Assembly: GCA_905207625.1 (NCBI GenBank)
Contig: CAJLLT010000008.1
Span: 1 to 64,000 of the forward strand
DNA from: an uncultured Eubacteriales bacterium
Lineage (GTDB): Bacteria; Bacillota; Clostridia; Oscillospirales; UBA644
DNA: 64,000 nucleotides
Direction: 5' to 3'
Numbering within the stretch: the first letter of the stretch is position 1; each line of letters opens with the position of its first letter. A model generated the notes under the pieces. It had not been told where the DNA came from. It was given only the letters and a program-made list of their open reading frames with translations, and did not search any database. A program made the position numbers and the translations under genes. Below, one piece after another: positions 31,847 through 41,755 of this stretch.

Positions 31847-34800
31847 ATGGGAATCAGAAAAAGCCGCAAAAGGCTGAAAAAAGAGATCGCCGATGCAATA
31901 AGAATCCTTCGCAGATGCTGTTCCGAAGAGAAAGAATCCACTGTACTCAGGGATAATATCCACCTGTTTGAAAAGGCATACTCTGCCCTCGCGAACGGGT
32001 TGCTGGAATCCCGCGCAGTATATGACAGTGATGATGGGGATCTCCCGAGAACATATGTCTATGCCAAAGAATTCTGCCGCTGGAACGGCAATGTTATCAA
32101 TAAGGACAATATTTTTCATGCAATGAGCCGTTTTTCCGATAAAACGGAAATGAAAAGCTCGGAAATATTTTTCTTTCCGGATGTTTTCAAAGCGGCACTG
32201 CTGGTTGCCGCATCAAACACAAGTCAGGGTAAGGACGGGCCGGAAAAGACCAGAGCTTTGCTTACCGAGATTTCGTCCCTGAGGTATCTTTCCTTTGAAA
32301 GTTTTGACGGATTGTATGAAAAACTCAGCAGAACGGAAAAGATACTCCGGCGCGACCCTTACTATATACAGATGGATGACGAGTCAAAGAATCTGTACAG
32401 ACACAGAGTTTCCGTCATCGCCGCGGCAAACGGGGTGACCGAAGCTGATATAGCGGAAAAGATAACCGAAAAAGCCGCAGGTTGCAGTGCCGGAAAGAAA
32501 AGTCATATCGGATATTATCTTTTTTCCCAGAAAAAATACAGGCATTACATTGCGGATGTTATACTTCTTTCCGCCGTATTTTCGCTTTTCGTATGGACGG
32601 TAACGGGAAATGTTCTATCCGCAGTCCTGTCTTTTCTGCCCCTGTGGCAATTATGCCGCTGTATTTGCGACCGGGCGTATTCATATCGGAAAAATCCGGT
32701 TTATACCCCGAGACTGAGCATGGACGAGTGCCCCAAGACCCTTGTCACGGTAATCACGCTTATTGCATCGACCCGTGATCTTGATGAGCTTGCGGGCAAA
32801 TGTGAGCAGTACTATATGAGCAATCCTACACCGGGACTGCACTTCGGGGTGCTGGCAGATCTGCCCTCATCGGAAACGGAACTGACTGCAGATGATATGT
32901 CCCTGATCAAATATGCAAAGATCAAATTTGCAGAACTTAACACCAGACACGGAAACAGATTCTTTTTTGCAATACGGAGAAAAAGCTACTCCGAAGAAAG
33001 CGGTAAATACGCCGGAAAAGAGCGCAAGCGAGGTGCAATAAACGATCTGCTGCTATATGTTTCCTCTCCTGGGGCATACTCATCCCGTTTTGTCGGGATG
33101 GTCGGAGATATTTCGGGGGCAAAATATTTTGCTGCCCTTGATAATGATACCAGACCCGGGGTGGATTCTGTCCGCCAGTTGGTCGGAGTGCTTGAACATC
33201 CGTTAAGTCAACCTGTATATAATCCGGAACAGACTGCCGTGGTATCGGGATATGCGATTGCGGCGCCGAGAATGGAAGCGACGCTGTCAAGCGCCTGCCG
33301 GAGTCTTTTTACAAGAATGGTAGGAGGAAACGGAGGAAGCGAACTGTACGGCCGCCCTGCGTTCGATGTTTACCAGGACATTTACGGTGAAGGTATTTTT
33401 TCCGGTAAAGGAGTTATCAATATCAGATGTTACAATACCATCATGCAGAATATGCTCCGGGACAACTCCGTTCTGAGCCACGATATAATAGAGAGCGGAT
33501 TTCTGCGGACTGTTTATGTTTCCGACGTGGAGTTTACGGACAATGTTCCGAAATCGCTGATTTCTTATGTTGAACGTGGGCATCGCTGGGTAAGGGGTGA
33601 CTGGCAGAATATACCGTTTCTGTTCCGTAAGCTCAGGACCAAGAGCGAACTTGTGATCAGAAATCCCCTCTCTTTTGTATCAAAATACAAGATATTTGAT
33701 AATATCCGACGATCTTTCTTCTCCGTCTCGGCGATGATACTGCTTGTTTATTCAGCCTGTTTTTCAAGCGTCACCTGTGCCGTGACCGCTTTGGGCTGTC
33801 TGTTTTCCGAATGGATCGTGGGGATTCTGTATGAAACGCTGAATCTCGGCTTTCTGAATTCCGTAAAAACCGAAACAAAGTCAGTCTCGGGAAACTCTCT
33901 GGCCTTTCTTTTCGCTGTGACGCGTCTGATATGTTTACCGTATTTTGCGTACAAGGATGCGGATGCGGCAATAAAAGCGGTAACAAGAATGATCAGAGGC
34001 AAGAAACTCCTTGAGTGGACCACTGCGGATCAGAGTGACAGAAAGATCAGAGGCTCCGTATCGGAGTATATTGCCAAAATGTGGGTGCAGTTTCCTTTTG
34101 CCGTCATAGCTCTCAACCCGTTTTTTCTGCCGCTTGCCGTCATGTGGGCAATCGGTCCGGTGTATTCTTATCTGATCTGCGTTCAAAAGAAAAAGAACAG
34201 CAGCGAAATAAAGGTTGATACTGAAAAATATCTTTCCGATATCTGGGGCTATTTTTCCGATTTCATGTGTAAGGAAAACAACTTCCTGCCCCCGGACAAC
34301 TTCCAGGAAAACCCTCTCGGGGTCGCCGCGCGCAGAACTTCACCGACAAATATCGGTCTTGCAATGCTGTGCTGTCTGGGTGCGTCCGATGCGGAGCTGA
34401 TAGACGAACAGACCCTGTACGAGTATCTCGAAAATATGATGAACTCGGTCGAAAAGCTTGAAAAATACAACGGTCATCTGTATAACTGGTATTCAACGGA
34501 AACACTTCAGCCACTGCCCAACAGATATATTTCGACCGTTGACAGCGGCAATCTTGCCTGTTTCGCGTACGCCTTGCGCAACGGGCTTTCCGAGTTTGAA
34601 TCCCCCCGGGCATTTTCACTGCAAAGAAGACTTGACAGCCTCATTGACGGTATGGATTTCGGTATGCTATACAACAGATCGAGAAATCTGTTCCACATAG
34701 GTTATGACGTTGAATCCGAAAAGTTCAGCGAAAGCTATTATGACATCTTTGCAAGTGAATCAAGACTCACGAGCTATTTCTGCATAGCCAGGCACACTGT

Positions 34801-37800
34801 GCCTAAAAAGCACTGGAAAGCACTCAGCCGGAGCACCTCGCGCCGTGGCAGACAGCTCTGTATCCGCAGCTGGAGCGGCACAATGTTTGAATACTTCATG
34901 CCGAATCTGCTTTTGCCTGTATATGACGGTTCATTTTCGGATGAAGCGCTGCGGTTTGCGTTGAAAGAACAGGAAAACGGAGTCAGAAATTACAGTACGT
35001 TACGGAAGCCCCTGCCCTGGGGTATTTCCGAGAGCGGATATTATTCTTTTGACAATACTCTGGCGTATCAGTACCGGGCATTCGGCGTAGCGTCCATGGC
35101 ACTCAGGCCCATGCTTCCCGATCGTATCGCAAGGTTCTCCGAAACCGTGATATCCCCTTACTCTACAATGCTCTGCCTGCCGTTTTTCCCGGAAGAAGCG
35201 GCGAAAAATCTTATATCACTGCAAGAGGCTGGACTCTACGGGAAATACGGATATTATGAAGCTCTTGATTGCAGCTTTTCCCGTACCGGAGGAAATCCCA
35301 CCGTTGTATATTCCTATATGGCGCATCACCTCGGGATGTCCTTTCTGAGTTGTATAAACTATGCCCATTCCGGAATAATGCAGAAAAGGTTCATGGACAA
35401 CGCTATGTCCGCGTACAGGGAACTTCTTGAAGAGAAAACTCCCACTTCGGCGGAGGCGGACAACCGGATCAACCAGACGCCGGTTTTACTGAGGGATGAG
35501 CCCTATATCACAAAGGCTGATGAATGTCAGCCGGTCAATACCATGTTTCCGGAGACAAGGGCTATTTCCGGCAAGGATATTTCGTGTTTTATTTGCGATA
35601 ACGGCTGCGGTTATATTCGGTATAAAGGTAAAGATGTAACCCGGTATGCAACGCCGGAGGACCCGAAGGGAATTTTCGCGCTTGTTAATATCGGAGGTTC
35701 GGTAAGGTCAATGACTTACTCTCCTCTGGGGGAAAAGCGTCAGAACTATAAAACGGCCTTCCGTTACGGCTCGGCGGAATTCATGTGCAGAAGACGGGAC
35801 TTTGAAACAAGGCAGAACGTAATATGTTCCGCCGATGAAAATACGGAACTGGTCGGGTATACCGTGAAAAATAATTCAGTACACTCCAAAAACGGGCAGT
35901 TACTGATCTATTTTGAACCCGTACTTGCCGAAAGAATTTCATATCTGGCGCACCCGGCCTTTTCCGGGCTGTTCATTGAAGCCGAATTTGACAGGGAAAA
36001 CCGTATACTGACTTTTCATCGTCGTCCGAAGGACGTGTCCTCCCCCGTTGACGAAATGAGCCTCAGTGTCGGTTTCAAAGAACAGACAGACTTTGAATTT
36101 GAACTGAGCAGATTTGCCATTCTGCCGCACGGCGGTACAGTGCGGGATCTTCCGGAGGCATTTAATGTTCCCTTTTCGTCCGATCCCTCCGGTCCGGTGG
36201 ATCCCTGTGCCGCTATAAGGCTTTCTTTCAGAACTCAACCTATGGCAAGTGCTGAGTTTACGCTGATGATGTCCGTCGGAACGACACCCGAAGAAACAAA
36301 GCAACAGATCATGAGACTGCGAAAAGCGGGCGATATGACCGAAAGCCGGTCTATTGCGGCAGAAAATGAAGCTATTTCGAGATTTCGCAGACTTAACTGC
36401 AAGAAGGAAGATATAAGACTGTCGGAGATTCTTCTTTCCGCGCTGCACTCTTCACAGAAAGCATCTCTGTCCCCTTTCCGGCCCGTGACATACAAAAATG
36501 TGCTTGGTCCGGAAGCACTGTGGAGATACGGGATTTCGGCACAGATACCTTTGATAGTGGTTCGGACCGATGAGGCGCATGTGGACCGGTGTATGCCGTT
36601 TCTCAGAGCCTTCTCATTGCTGAAGGAAACGGACTGTGAGTGCGAACTTGTATTCTGTTTTTCCGAAGGCGGATCGTATGAAAGAAGAGTCCATAATACG
36701 CTGATGGACTACTGTGAAACCTGCGGACTGTCATCCGTGCTGGGAAAAAGAAACGGGGTTTTTGCGGCAAATATACAGAATATGGATGAATTTGCCCTGC
36801 TTTGCGATCTGTCTGTATTCTTTGCGGACACTGAGACCGGCTGGAAACCCGGGCAGATCCCGGAACAGGAGGAAACACTACCTTTAAAGGAGGTTACTCC
36901 GGTAAGGATATCGTATCAGCTGAAAACAGGTTTGGGAGGATTTATCGAAAATGGGTTTGCCATTGACGACAAACACCTTTATCCGCATCGTCAGACCTGG
37001 AGTCACGTACTTGCGAATCCTGTTTTCGGCACACTGCTTACGGACCGTGGATTGGGCTTCACCTATGCTTATAACTCTTATAAGAATAAACTGACACCCT
37101 GGTCAAATGATCCTGTATCCGATCCGCAAGGAGAAATCCTTACCGCACAGCTGTCAGACGGAAAACAAAACGTGGTATATGATGTCCTTTCAAATTCAGC
37201 GGCGGTTTTCAAGGACGGATATGCGGAATACAGAAGCAACGCCGGGGCGGTGACTCTGACTGTAAGGGTTTTTGTCCCGACACGTCTTCCGGCAAAGATA
37301 ATACTTGTGATCATTGAGAATCCCACAGCACACACCGTCAGGCTCGGTTACACCACTGAAATCATTATGTCTTCGTCAAAGAATTCCTCTGTCGTGAACA
37401 GTATACGGGATGATAACTGTATCTATTTCAACAATGACTTCAATACGGAATTCAGATCGGGAACAACCGTACTTTTCGGTCACGGGACTTATCCCTCCGG
37501 GAAGGGACTGACCGCTGTCATACAACCGGGGAAAACCGAGGCAAAAGCATTTATTCTCGGATATGCCCAAACGGAAAAACAGGCAAAAACACTATCTCAA
37601 CTTCTCACACCGGAAAGAGTAAAAACCGAGTTTGCAAAGGTTTGCGACGAGGCAAAGAAAAGAATAAAAATACGGACACCTGACAGAAACCTCAACAAAT
37701 TCTTCAACACTCTGCTCTATCCTCAGATAATCAACAGCCGGATCTTTGCCCGGACGGGATTTTTTCAATGCAGCGGGGCTTACGGCTTCCGGGATCAGTT

Positions 37801-39025
37801 GCAGGATGCGATATGTGTAAGCATTCTTGACCCTGCCTTTCTGCGGCAACAGATAAAACGCACAGTCAGACATCAGTTTACCGAGGGAGATGTAATGCAC
37901 TGGTGGCATACAGGGCTGAAGAGGAACGATCAGTACAAGGGGGTCAGAACCAGGTCCGCCGATGATCTGCTCTGGCTTCCGTACGGAGTTTGCGAATATG
38001 CGGAAAAGACCGGAGATATGGATTTTCTTGAAAGGAAATTTCCCTTTGTTACAGGAACGGTTCTTGCGGAGGGAGAAAATGAAAAGTATTTCGAGGCGGT
38101 TCCGTCTGCTGAAAAACAATCCATCGTCGAACACTGCAGGCGAGCACTGAGATATGCACACAAAACCGGGGAAAACGGACTTCTGAGTTTCCGCGGAGGA
38201 GACTGGAATGACGGAATGAACGGTATGCATACATCGGAAACGGTGTGGGGAACCATGTTCTTTATTATCGTTGCCGAACGTTTTGCGAAACTGTGCGACC
38301 GGACCGGAGATGTGGATTTTGCGGAATGGTGCCGGGATGAAGCCCGGAAAATGCGAGAACAGACCGAAAACTGCTGTTGGGACGGAGACAGGTATATACG
38401 GGCAATGCTGCCGGACGGGAAAAAACTGGGGGCAGAAGACAGCCCGGAGTGTAAGATAGACCTCCTGCCTCAGAGTTTTTCCTCTATTGCCGGAGGGTTT
38501 GACAAAACCCGTGTGAACACGGCTCTGGATACGGCGATGGATCGGCTTTTTGACAGGGATGCACAGCTTGTGAAACTGTTTACACCGGCATTTGTCCGCG
38601 GGCTTGTCAAGCCGGGTTATATCTGCGGATATATCAACGGAGTCAGGGAAAACGGAGGACAGTATACCCATGCGGCAGTCTGGTTTGCGTACGCGCTGTT
38701 TGAGGCCGGCAGAGTTGATGACGCTTACAGCGTGCTCTGCGCACTGAATCCGGTGAATCACTCCGACTCTCTTGCAAAGACTGAAATCTACCGGAGTGAG
38801 CCGTATGTTATTGCCGCAGATGTTTACGCCAACCCCGCTCATTACGGGATGGGCGGATGGAGTCTGTACACAGGTGCCGCAGGCTGGTTTTTCAAAACAG
38901 TCACGGAGCAGCTGCTCGGACTGAAAAGAACCGCCGAAGGAATAACAGCAGACCCGGTATTGCCCTCAAGCTGGAACAGTGACACCGTCACCGTTTCCAT
39001 TGACGGAAAGACTCTGAAGTACTGA
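31847..39025 (+). CDS. cyclic beta-1,2-glucan synthase-type protein (GT84-GH189-GH94)
   Basis: ATG behind AAAGGAG; 2392 residues. Order: soluble N-terminus (about 1-225), two membrane helices (about 228-270), GT84-like transferase with ALDNDT near 430, GEGIFSGKG near 514, SHDIIES near 543 and ERGHRWVRGDWQ near 575, further membrane helices (about 625-780), a glucoamylase-like (GH189-type cyclising) domain (about 800-1200), then beta-sandwich domains and a C-terminal GH94-type phosphorylase domain with WWHTGLKRNDQYKGVRTRSADDLLWLP (near 2018) and RGGDWNDGMN (near 2117). Relatives NdvB, ChvB and Brucella Cgs make cyclic beta-1,2-glucan from UDP-glucose and are about 2800 residues. Here the product is inferred. 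Monocistronic. Confidence 0.88.
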   Translation: MGIRKSRKRLKKEIADAIRILRRCCSEEKESTVLRDNIHLFEKAYSALANGLLESRAVYDSDDGDLPRTYVYAKEFCRWNGNVINKDNIFHAMSRFSDKTEMKSSEIFFFPDVFKAALLVAASNTSQGKDGPEKTRALLTEISSLRYLSFESFDGLYEKLSRTEKILRRDPYYIQMDDESKNLYRHRVSVIAAANGVTEADIAEKITEKAAGCSAGKKSHIGYYLFSQKKYRHYIADVILLSAVFSLFVWTVTGNVLSAVLSFLPLWQLCRCICDRAYSYRKNPVYTPRLSMDECPKTLVTVITLIASTRDLDELAGKCEQYYMSNPTPGLHFGVLADLPSSETELTADDMSLIKYAKIKFAELNTRHGNRFFFAIRRKSYSEESGKYAGKERKRGAINDLLLYVSSPGAYSSRFVGMVGDISGAKYFAALDNDTRPGVDSVRQLVGVLEHPLSQPVYNPEQTAVVSGYAIAAPRMEATLSSACRSLFTRMVGGNGGSELYGRPAFDVYQDIYGEGIFSGKGVINIRCYNTIMQNMLRDNSVLSHDIIESGFLRTVYVSDVEFTDNVPKSLISYVERGHRWVRGDWQNIPFLFRKLRTKSELVIRNPLSFVSKYKIFDNIRRSFFSVSAMILLVYSACFSSVTCAVTALGCLFSEWIVGILYETLNLGFLNSVKTETKSVSGNSLAFLFAVTRLICLPYFAYKDADAAIKAVTRMIRGKKLLEWTTADQSDRKIRGSVSEYIAKMWVQFPFAVIALNPFFLPLAVMWAIGPVYSYLICVQKKKNSSEIKVDTEKYLSDIWGYFSDFMCKENNFLPPDNFQENPLGVAARRTSPTNIGLAMLCCLGASDAELIDEQTLYEYLENMMNSVEKLEKYNGHLYNWYSTETLQPLPNRYISTVDSGNLACFAYALRNGLSEFESPRAFSLQRRLDSLIDGMDFGMLYNRSRNLFHIGYDVESEKFSESYYDIFASESRLTSYFCIARHTVPKKHWKALSRSTSRRGRQLCIRSWSGTMFEYFMPNLLLPVYDGSFSDEALRFALKEQENGVRNYSTLRKPLPWGISESGYYSFDNTLAYQYRAFGVASMALRPMLPDRIARFSETVISPYSTMLCLPFFPEEAAKNLISLQEAGLYGKYGYYEALDCSFSRTGGNPTVVYSYMAHHLGMSFLSCINYAHSGIMQKRFMDNAMSAYRELLEEKTPTSAEADNRINQTPVLLRDEPYITKADECQPVNTMFPETRAISGKDISCFICDNGCGYIRYKGKDVTRYATPEDPKGIFALVNIGGSVRSMTYSPLGEKRQNYKTAFRYGSAEFMCRRRDFETRQNVICSADENTELVGYTVKNNSVHSKNGQLLIYFEPVLAERISYLAHPAFSGLFIEAEFDRENRILTFHRRPKDVSSPVDEMSLSVGFKEQTDFEFELSRFAILPHGGTVRDLPEAFNVPFSSDPSGPVDPCAAIRLSFRTQPMASAEFTLMMSVGTTPEETKQQIMRLRKAGDMTESRSIAAENEAISRFRRLNCKKEDIRLSEILLSALHSSQKASLSPFRPVTYKNVLGPEALWRYGISAQIPLIVVRTDEAHVDRCMPFLRAFSLLKETDCECELVFCFSEGGSYERRVHNTLMDYCETCGLSSVLGKRNGVFAANIQNMDEFALLCDLSVFFADTETGWKPGQIPEQEETLPLKEVTPVRISYQLKTGLGGFIENGFAIDDKHLYPHRQTWSHVLANPVFGTLLTDRGLGFTYAYNSYKNKLTPWSNDPVSDPQGEILTAQLSDGKQNVVYDVLSNSAAVFKDGYAEYRSNAGAVTLTVRVFVPTRLPAKIILVIIENPTAHTVRLGYTTEIIMSSSKNSSVVNSIRDDNCIYFNNDFNTEFRSGTTVLFGHGTYPSGKGLTAVIQPGKTEAKAFILGYAQTEKQAKTLSQLLTPERVKTEFAKVCDEAKKRIKIRTPDRNLNKFFNTLLYPQIINSRIFARTGFFQCSGAYGFRDQLQDAICVSILDPAFLRQQIKRTVRHQFTEGDVMHWWHTGLKRNDQYKGVRTRSADDLLWLPYGVCEYAEKTGDMDFLERKFPFVTGTVLAEGENEKYFEAVPSAEKQSIVEHCRRALRYAHKTGENGLLSFRGGDWNDGMNGMHTSETVWGTMFFIIVAERFAKLCDRTGDVDFAEWCRDEARKMREQTENCCWDGDRYIRAMLPDGKKLGAEDSPECKIDLLPQSFSSIAGGFDKTRVNTALDTAMDRLFDRDAQLVKLFTPAFVRGLVKPGYICGYINGVRENGGQYTHAAVWFAYALFEAGRVDDAYSVLCALNPVNHSDSLAKTEIYRSEPYVIAADVYANPAHYGMGGWSLYTGAAGWFFKTVTEQLLGLKRTAEGITADPVLPSSWNSDTVTVSIDGKTLKY

Positions 39026-39036
39026 ACAGTTTACGG

Positions 39037-39076
39037 GACGTAATGTGGCATAAAATAAAAATATGCCCATTACGTC
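39037..39076 (+). terminator. hairpin after the glucan synthase gene, abutting the next promoter
   Basis: GACGTAATG-T-GGCATA (39037-39052) pairs with TATGCCCATTACGTC (39062-39076) with one bulged base. No clean U-tract follows; instead TTGACA of the next promoter starts at once. It may be a terminator of the glucan synthase gene or an operator-like element. Confidence 0.5.
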
Positions 39077-39105
39077 TTGACATTTTCATGAAAAAAGAGT
39101 AAAAT
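39077..39105 (+). promoter_or_regulatory. promoter of the ymfF-ymfH-lgt operon
   Basis: TTGACA (39077-39082), 17-nt spacer, TAAAAT (39100-39105). Confidence 0.8.
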
Positions 39106-39132
39106 GAATTGAATAATTTACGGAGTGAAAAA

Positions 39133-40458
39133 ATGGTTGATTTCAGTTGTAAAAACGGAATTAAATTACAGATAAGGGAGTCGGACAAGTTTACCCGGAA
39201 TATGCTTTCGGTAAGCTTTATCTGTCCTCTCGATGCCGCAACAGCCTCCGAAAACGGTTTGCTTGCAGCGGTAATGGGCAGAGGTTGCCGAAAATACCCC
39301 GAGATCAATTTCGTCTCGGATTTTCTCGATACCCATTATGGGGCAACGTTCACCGTCGGTACGGGTAAAAAGGGTGAAAACCTTATTCTCCGGTTTTCGG
39401 TTTCCTATATAGACGCACGTTATATAAAAGACGGTACGGATATAGAAAAAGACATGCTGTCCTTTCTGAAAATGATGATAACCGACAGTCTTATTGATAA
39501 CCCGGAAGCCGTGAAAGAACGGACTGAAACGGAAAAGAAAAATATAATAGACTCTATCAATGCGGTGAAAAACGATAAAACCACGTACGCAAACCTTCGC
39601 TGTGCAACACTTATGTTCAGCGGAGAAAGATATTGTGTTGATTCTTCAGGTACTGTCGAAGAACTGATGAAGCTTTCCCATAAGGATCTTCCCGGAATTT
39701 ACAGGCGGTTGGTTTCAGACAGCAAAATCATTGTATTCGGTTTGGGAAGATTCAATGAGGAAGCCCTGAAAAACTGGGTCGGGACACTGTTTGACAAGCA
39801 GTTTCCCGGGCTGAAAGTTTCCGGAACAATAACCGACGCCGGAATCCGGAAAAGTGTCGGGCAGGTAAGGAGAGTCACGGAAACCGATGCTATGACCCAA
39901 TCAAAACTGGTTCTCGGCTTCCGTACCGGAGCAAAATCTTACATGGATAACGTAGGCGGATACGTTCTGTTCAATGCGATCTTTTCTACAGCGCCATGCA
40001 GCAGGCTTTTCCTGAATGTGAGAGAAAAACTGTCGCTATGCTATTACTGCTCCTCCATTTTTGACCGTCACAAGGCTGCAATGCTTGTGTACGCCGGAAT
40101 AAGCTCCGGGAAAAAAGAACAGGCAGAGGCGGCGATCCTTAAACAGATCGGGGACATAGCAAAAGAAGTTCCGGAGGAAGAACTTGAGAAAACAAAGCAG
40201 ATAATAATCGACGGAATCCTGCAGGCTGAGGACAGTCCCACCGCTATGGAAAGTCAGTATCTGAACTCGGTGATCGGAAAGTGCGGCATGACTTCCGGGG
40301 AATACATATCGGTCATAAAAAATGTTTCCGCTGACGATGTCAAAGCTGCGGCAAATGCTATGATGCTTGATACAGTTTATTTTCTTAAAGGCACAGACGA
40401 GGTCGGCGACCCGGTTGCCGAAGACTTTGAGACTGAGGAGGACAGTTATGGACTTTGA
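39133..40458 (+). CDS. ymfF: M16-family peptidase homologue YmfF (inactive partner)
   Basis: A frame start at 39109 coincides with the transcription start, so the ATG at 39133 with CGGAG 7 nt upstream is preferred (441 residues). Two M16-type halves are visible, but the zinc motif HxxEH is absent: the corresponding place reads SENGLLAAVMGRG. The C-terminal half keeps the KLSLCYYC stretch. In M16B proteases one partner is catalytic and one is not; YmfF and YmfH (also written YfmF and YfmH) form such a pair and in Bacillus their genes are linked to EF-P modification. Overlaps ymfH by 11 nt. Confidence 0.85.
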   Translation: MVDFSCKNGIKLQIRESDKFTRNMLSVSFICPLDAATASENGLLAAVMGRGCRKYPEINFVSDFLDTHYGATFTVGTGKKGENLILRFSVSYIDARYIKDGTDIEKDMLSFLKMMITDSLIDNPEAVKERTETEKKNIIDSINAVKNDKTTYANLRCATLMFSGERYCVDSSGTVEELMKLSHKDLPGIYRRLVSDSKIIVFGLGRFNEEALKNWVGTLFDKQFPGLKVSGTITDAGIRKSVGQVRRVTETDAMTQSKLVLGFRTGAKSYMDNVGGYVLFNAIFSTAPCSRLFLNVREKLSLCYYCSSIFDRHKAAMLVYAGISSGKKEQAEAAILKQIGDIAKEVPEEELEKTKQIIIDGILQAEDSPTAMESQYLNSVIGKCGMTSGEYISVIKNVSADDVKAAANAMMLDTVYFLKGTDEVGDPVAEDFETEEDSYGL

Positions 40459-41755
40459 TTCCGTATCAACTCCTAAAAGAACAATTGATACCACGACAGG
40501 CGCCGAAACGGTGTATATGAAGATAGGCGGACTTCCGGTGATTATTGCAAAGAAACCCGGATTCAGATCAAAACACGCCGTTTTCGGGACTCATTTCGGA
40601 TCGGTGGACAGATCTTTCTCCTATCGCGGCAAACCGACCCTTGTACCCAGGGGAACCGCCCATTTTCTGGAACACAAAATGTTTGCGAAACCATTCGGAG
40701 ATTCCTTCGAACTTTTTTCGGATGTGGGTGCAAACGCAAACGCATATACCGGTTACAATCACACCGGATATGTATTTACCTGTGCCGAGAAATTCGGAGA
40801 AGCTCTTGATATACTGCTTGAAACTGTCACCACCCCCTATTTTACAGATGAAAATGTAAAAAAAGAGATGGGAATAATAAAGCAGGAAATTGATATGCTT
40901 CATGACAGTCCTTCAAACAGGTGCTATTACAATCTGCTTGAATGTCTGTTTGAAAACCATCCGATAAAGGAAGAAATAGCCGGAACGGAATCATCTATCT
41001 CAAAGATAACACCTGATATACTTTATCTGTGCCACGAAGCTTTCTATTCTGCCGGGAACTCTGTTTTGTGCTGTTGCGGAGATATAGATGAGGACGATGT
41101 CGCAAAAATTGTTGCAAAACACTTTAAGAAAAATGAGTCTTCCCTTCCGGAACGCTATCCGTATCCTGAAAAGTATGAAACCGTAAAACCGTTTTTCAGA
41201 GAAAAAATGTCCGTTTCAATGCCTATATTCTGTCTCGGAATAAAAGACAGACCCGTAACACTTTCGGGAAAAGAATTACTCAGGCACTCCCTTGCCTGTG
41301 AGATTATCGCGGATGTCCTCTCTTCCCGTTCCGGTGATTTTTTCCTCCGGCTTTATTCAGAGGGGCTGATAAACAGTACTTTTGATTCCGATGTCATGAG
41401 AGACCGGGAATTCGGTGTATTCTCTTTTTCCGGTGAATCGGACAGACCTGAAAAGGTCATAGAAGAGATCAAAACGGAACTTGAACACCTGAAAAAGCGC
41501 GGAGTAACGCAAAAAGAATTTCTCCGGGCAAGGAATAATAACTACGGGTACTATGTCAGCAGTTTCGATAACTGCGAAAACCTTGCCTCTGAGCACCTTT
41601 ACGCATATTTCGACGGGCTTACGCCGTTTGATACGCTTGATTGCTATAACGAGCTGGACCTTGACTTTATAAACTCAAGGCTCGAATATTTTGACATAAG
41701 CAAATTGGCTTATTCCATCATAGACAAGGAGGACCGAGATGATAAACACTGTTAG
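40448..41755 (+). CDS. ymfH: M16-family zinc peptidase YmfH (catalytic partner)
   Basis: ATG within the end of ymfF, with GAGGAGG before it (435 residues). The inverted zinc motif HFLEH (TAHFLEHKMFAK, near residue 75) is intact, with the distal Glu in KKEMGIIKQEIDM about 70-80 residues on. The ANAYTGYNHTGY segment follows the zinc motif, as in M16B enzymes. It is expected to act as a heterodimer with YmfF on peptides. The family name refers to EF-P 5-aminopentanol modification in Bacillus; neither efp nor ymfI is in this window, so that link is untested here. Overlaps lgt by 17 nt. Confidence 0.9.
   Translation: MDFDSVSTPKRTIDTTTGAETVYMKIGGLPVIIAKKPGFRSKHAVFGTHFGSVDRSFSYRGKPTLVPRGTAHFLEHKMFAKPFGDSFELFSDVGANANAYTGYNHTGYVFTCAEKFGEALDILLETVTTPYFTDENVKKEMGIIKQEIDMLHDSPSNRCYYNLLECLFENHPIKEEIAGTESSISKITPDILYLCHEAFYSAGNSVLCCCGDIDEDDVAKIVAKHFKKNESSLPERYPYPEKYETVKPFFREKMSVSMPIFCLGIKDRPVTLSGKELLRHSLACEIIADVLSSRSGDFFLRLYSEGLINSTFDSDVMRDREFGVFSFSGESDRPEKVIEEIKTELEHLKKRGVTQKEFLRARNNNYGYYVSSFDNCENLASEHLYAYFDGLTPFDTLDCYNELDLDFINSRLEYFDISKLAYSIIDKEDRDDKHC

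Noticed and set aside
37592..38842. 416-codon minus-strand frame inside the glucan synthase gene
   Set aside because: Antisense shadow of the GH94 domain; the translation is Cys/His/Phe-rich without any motif.
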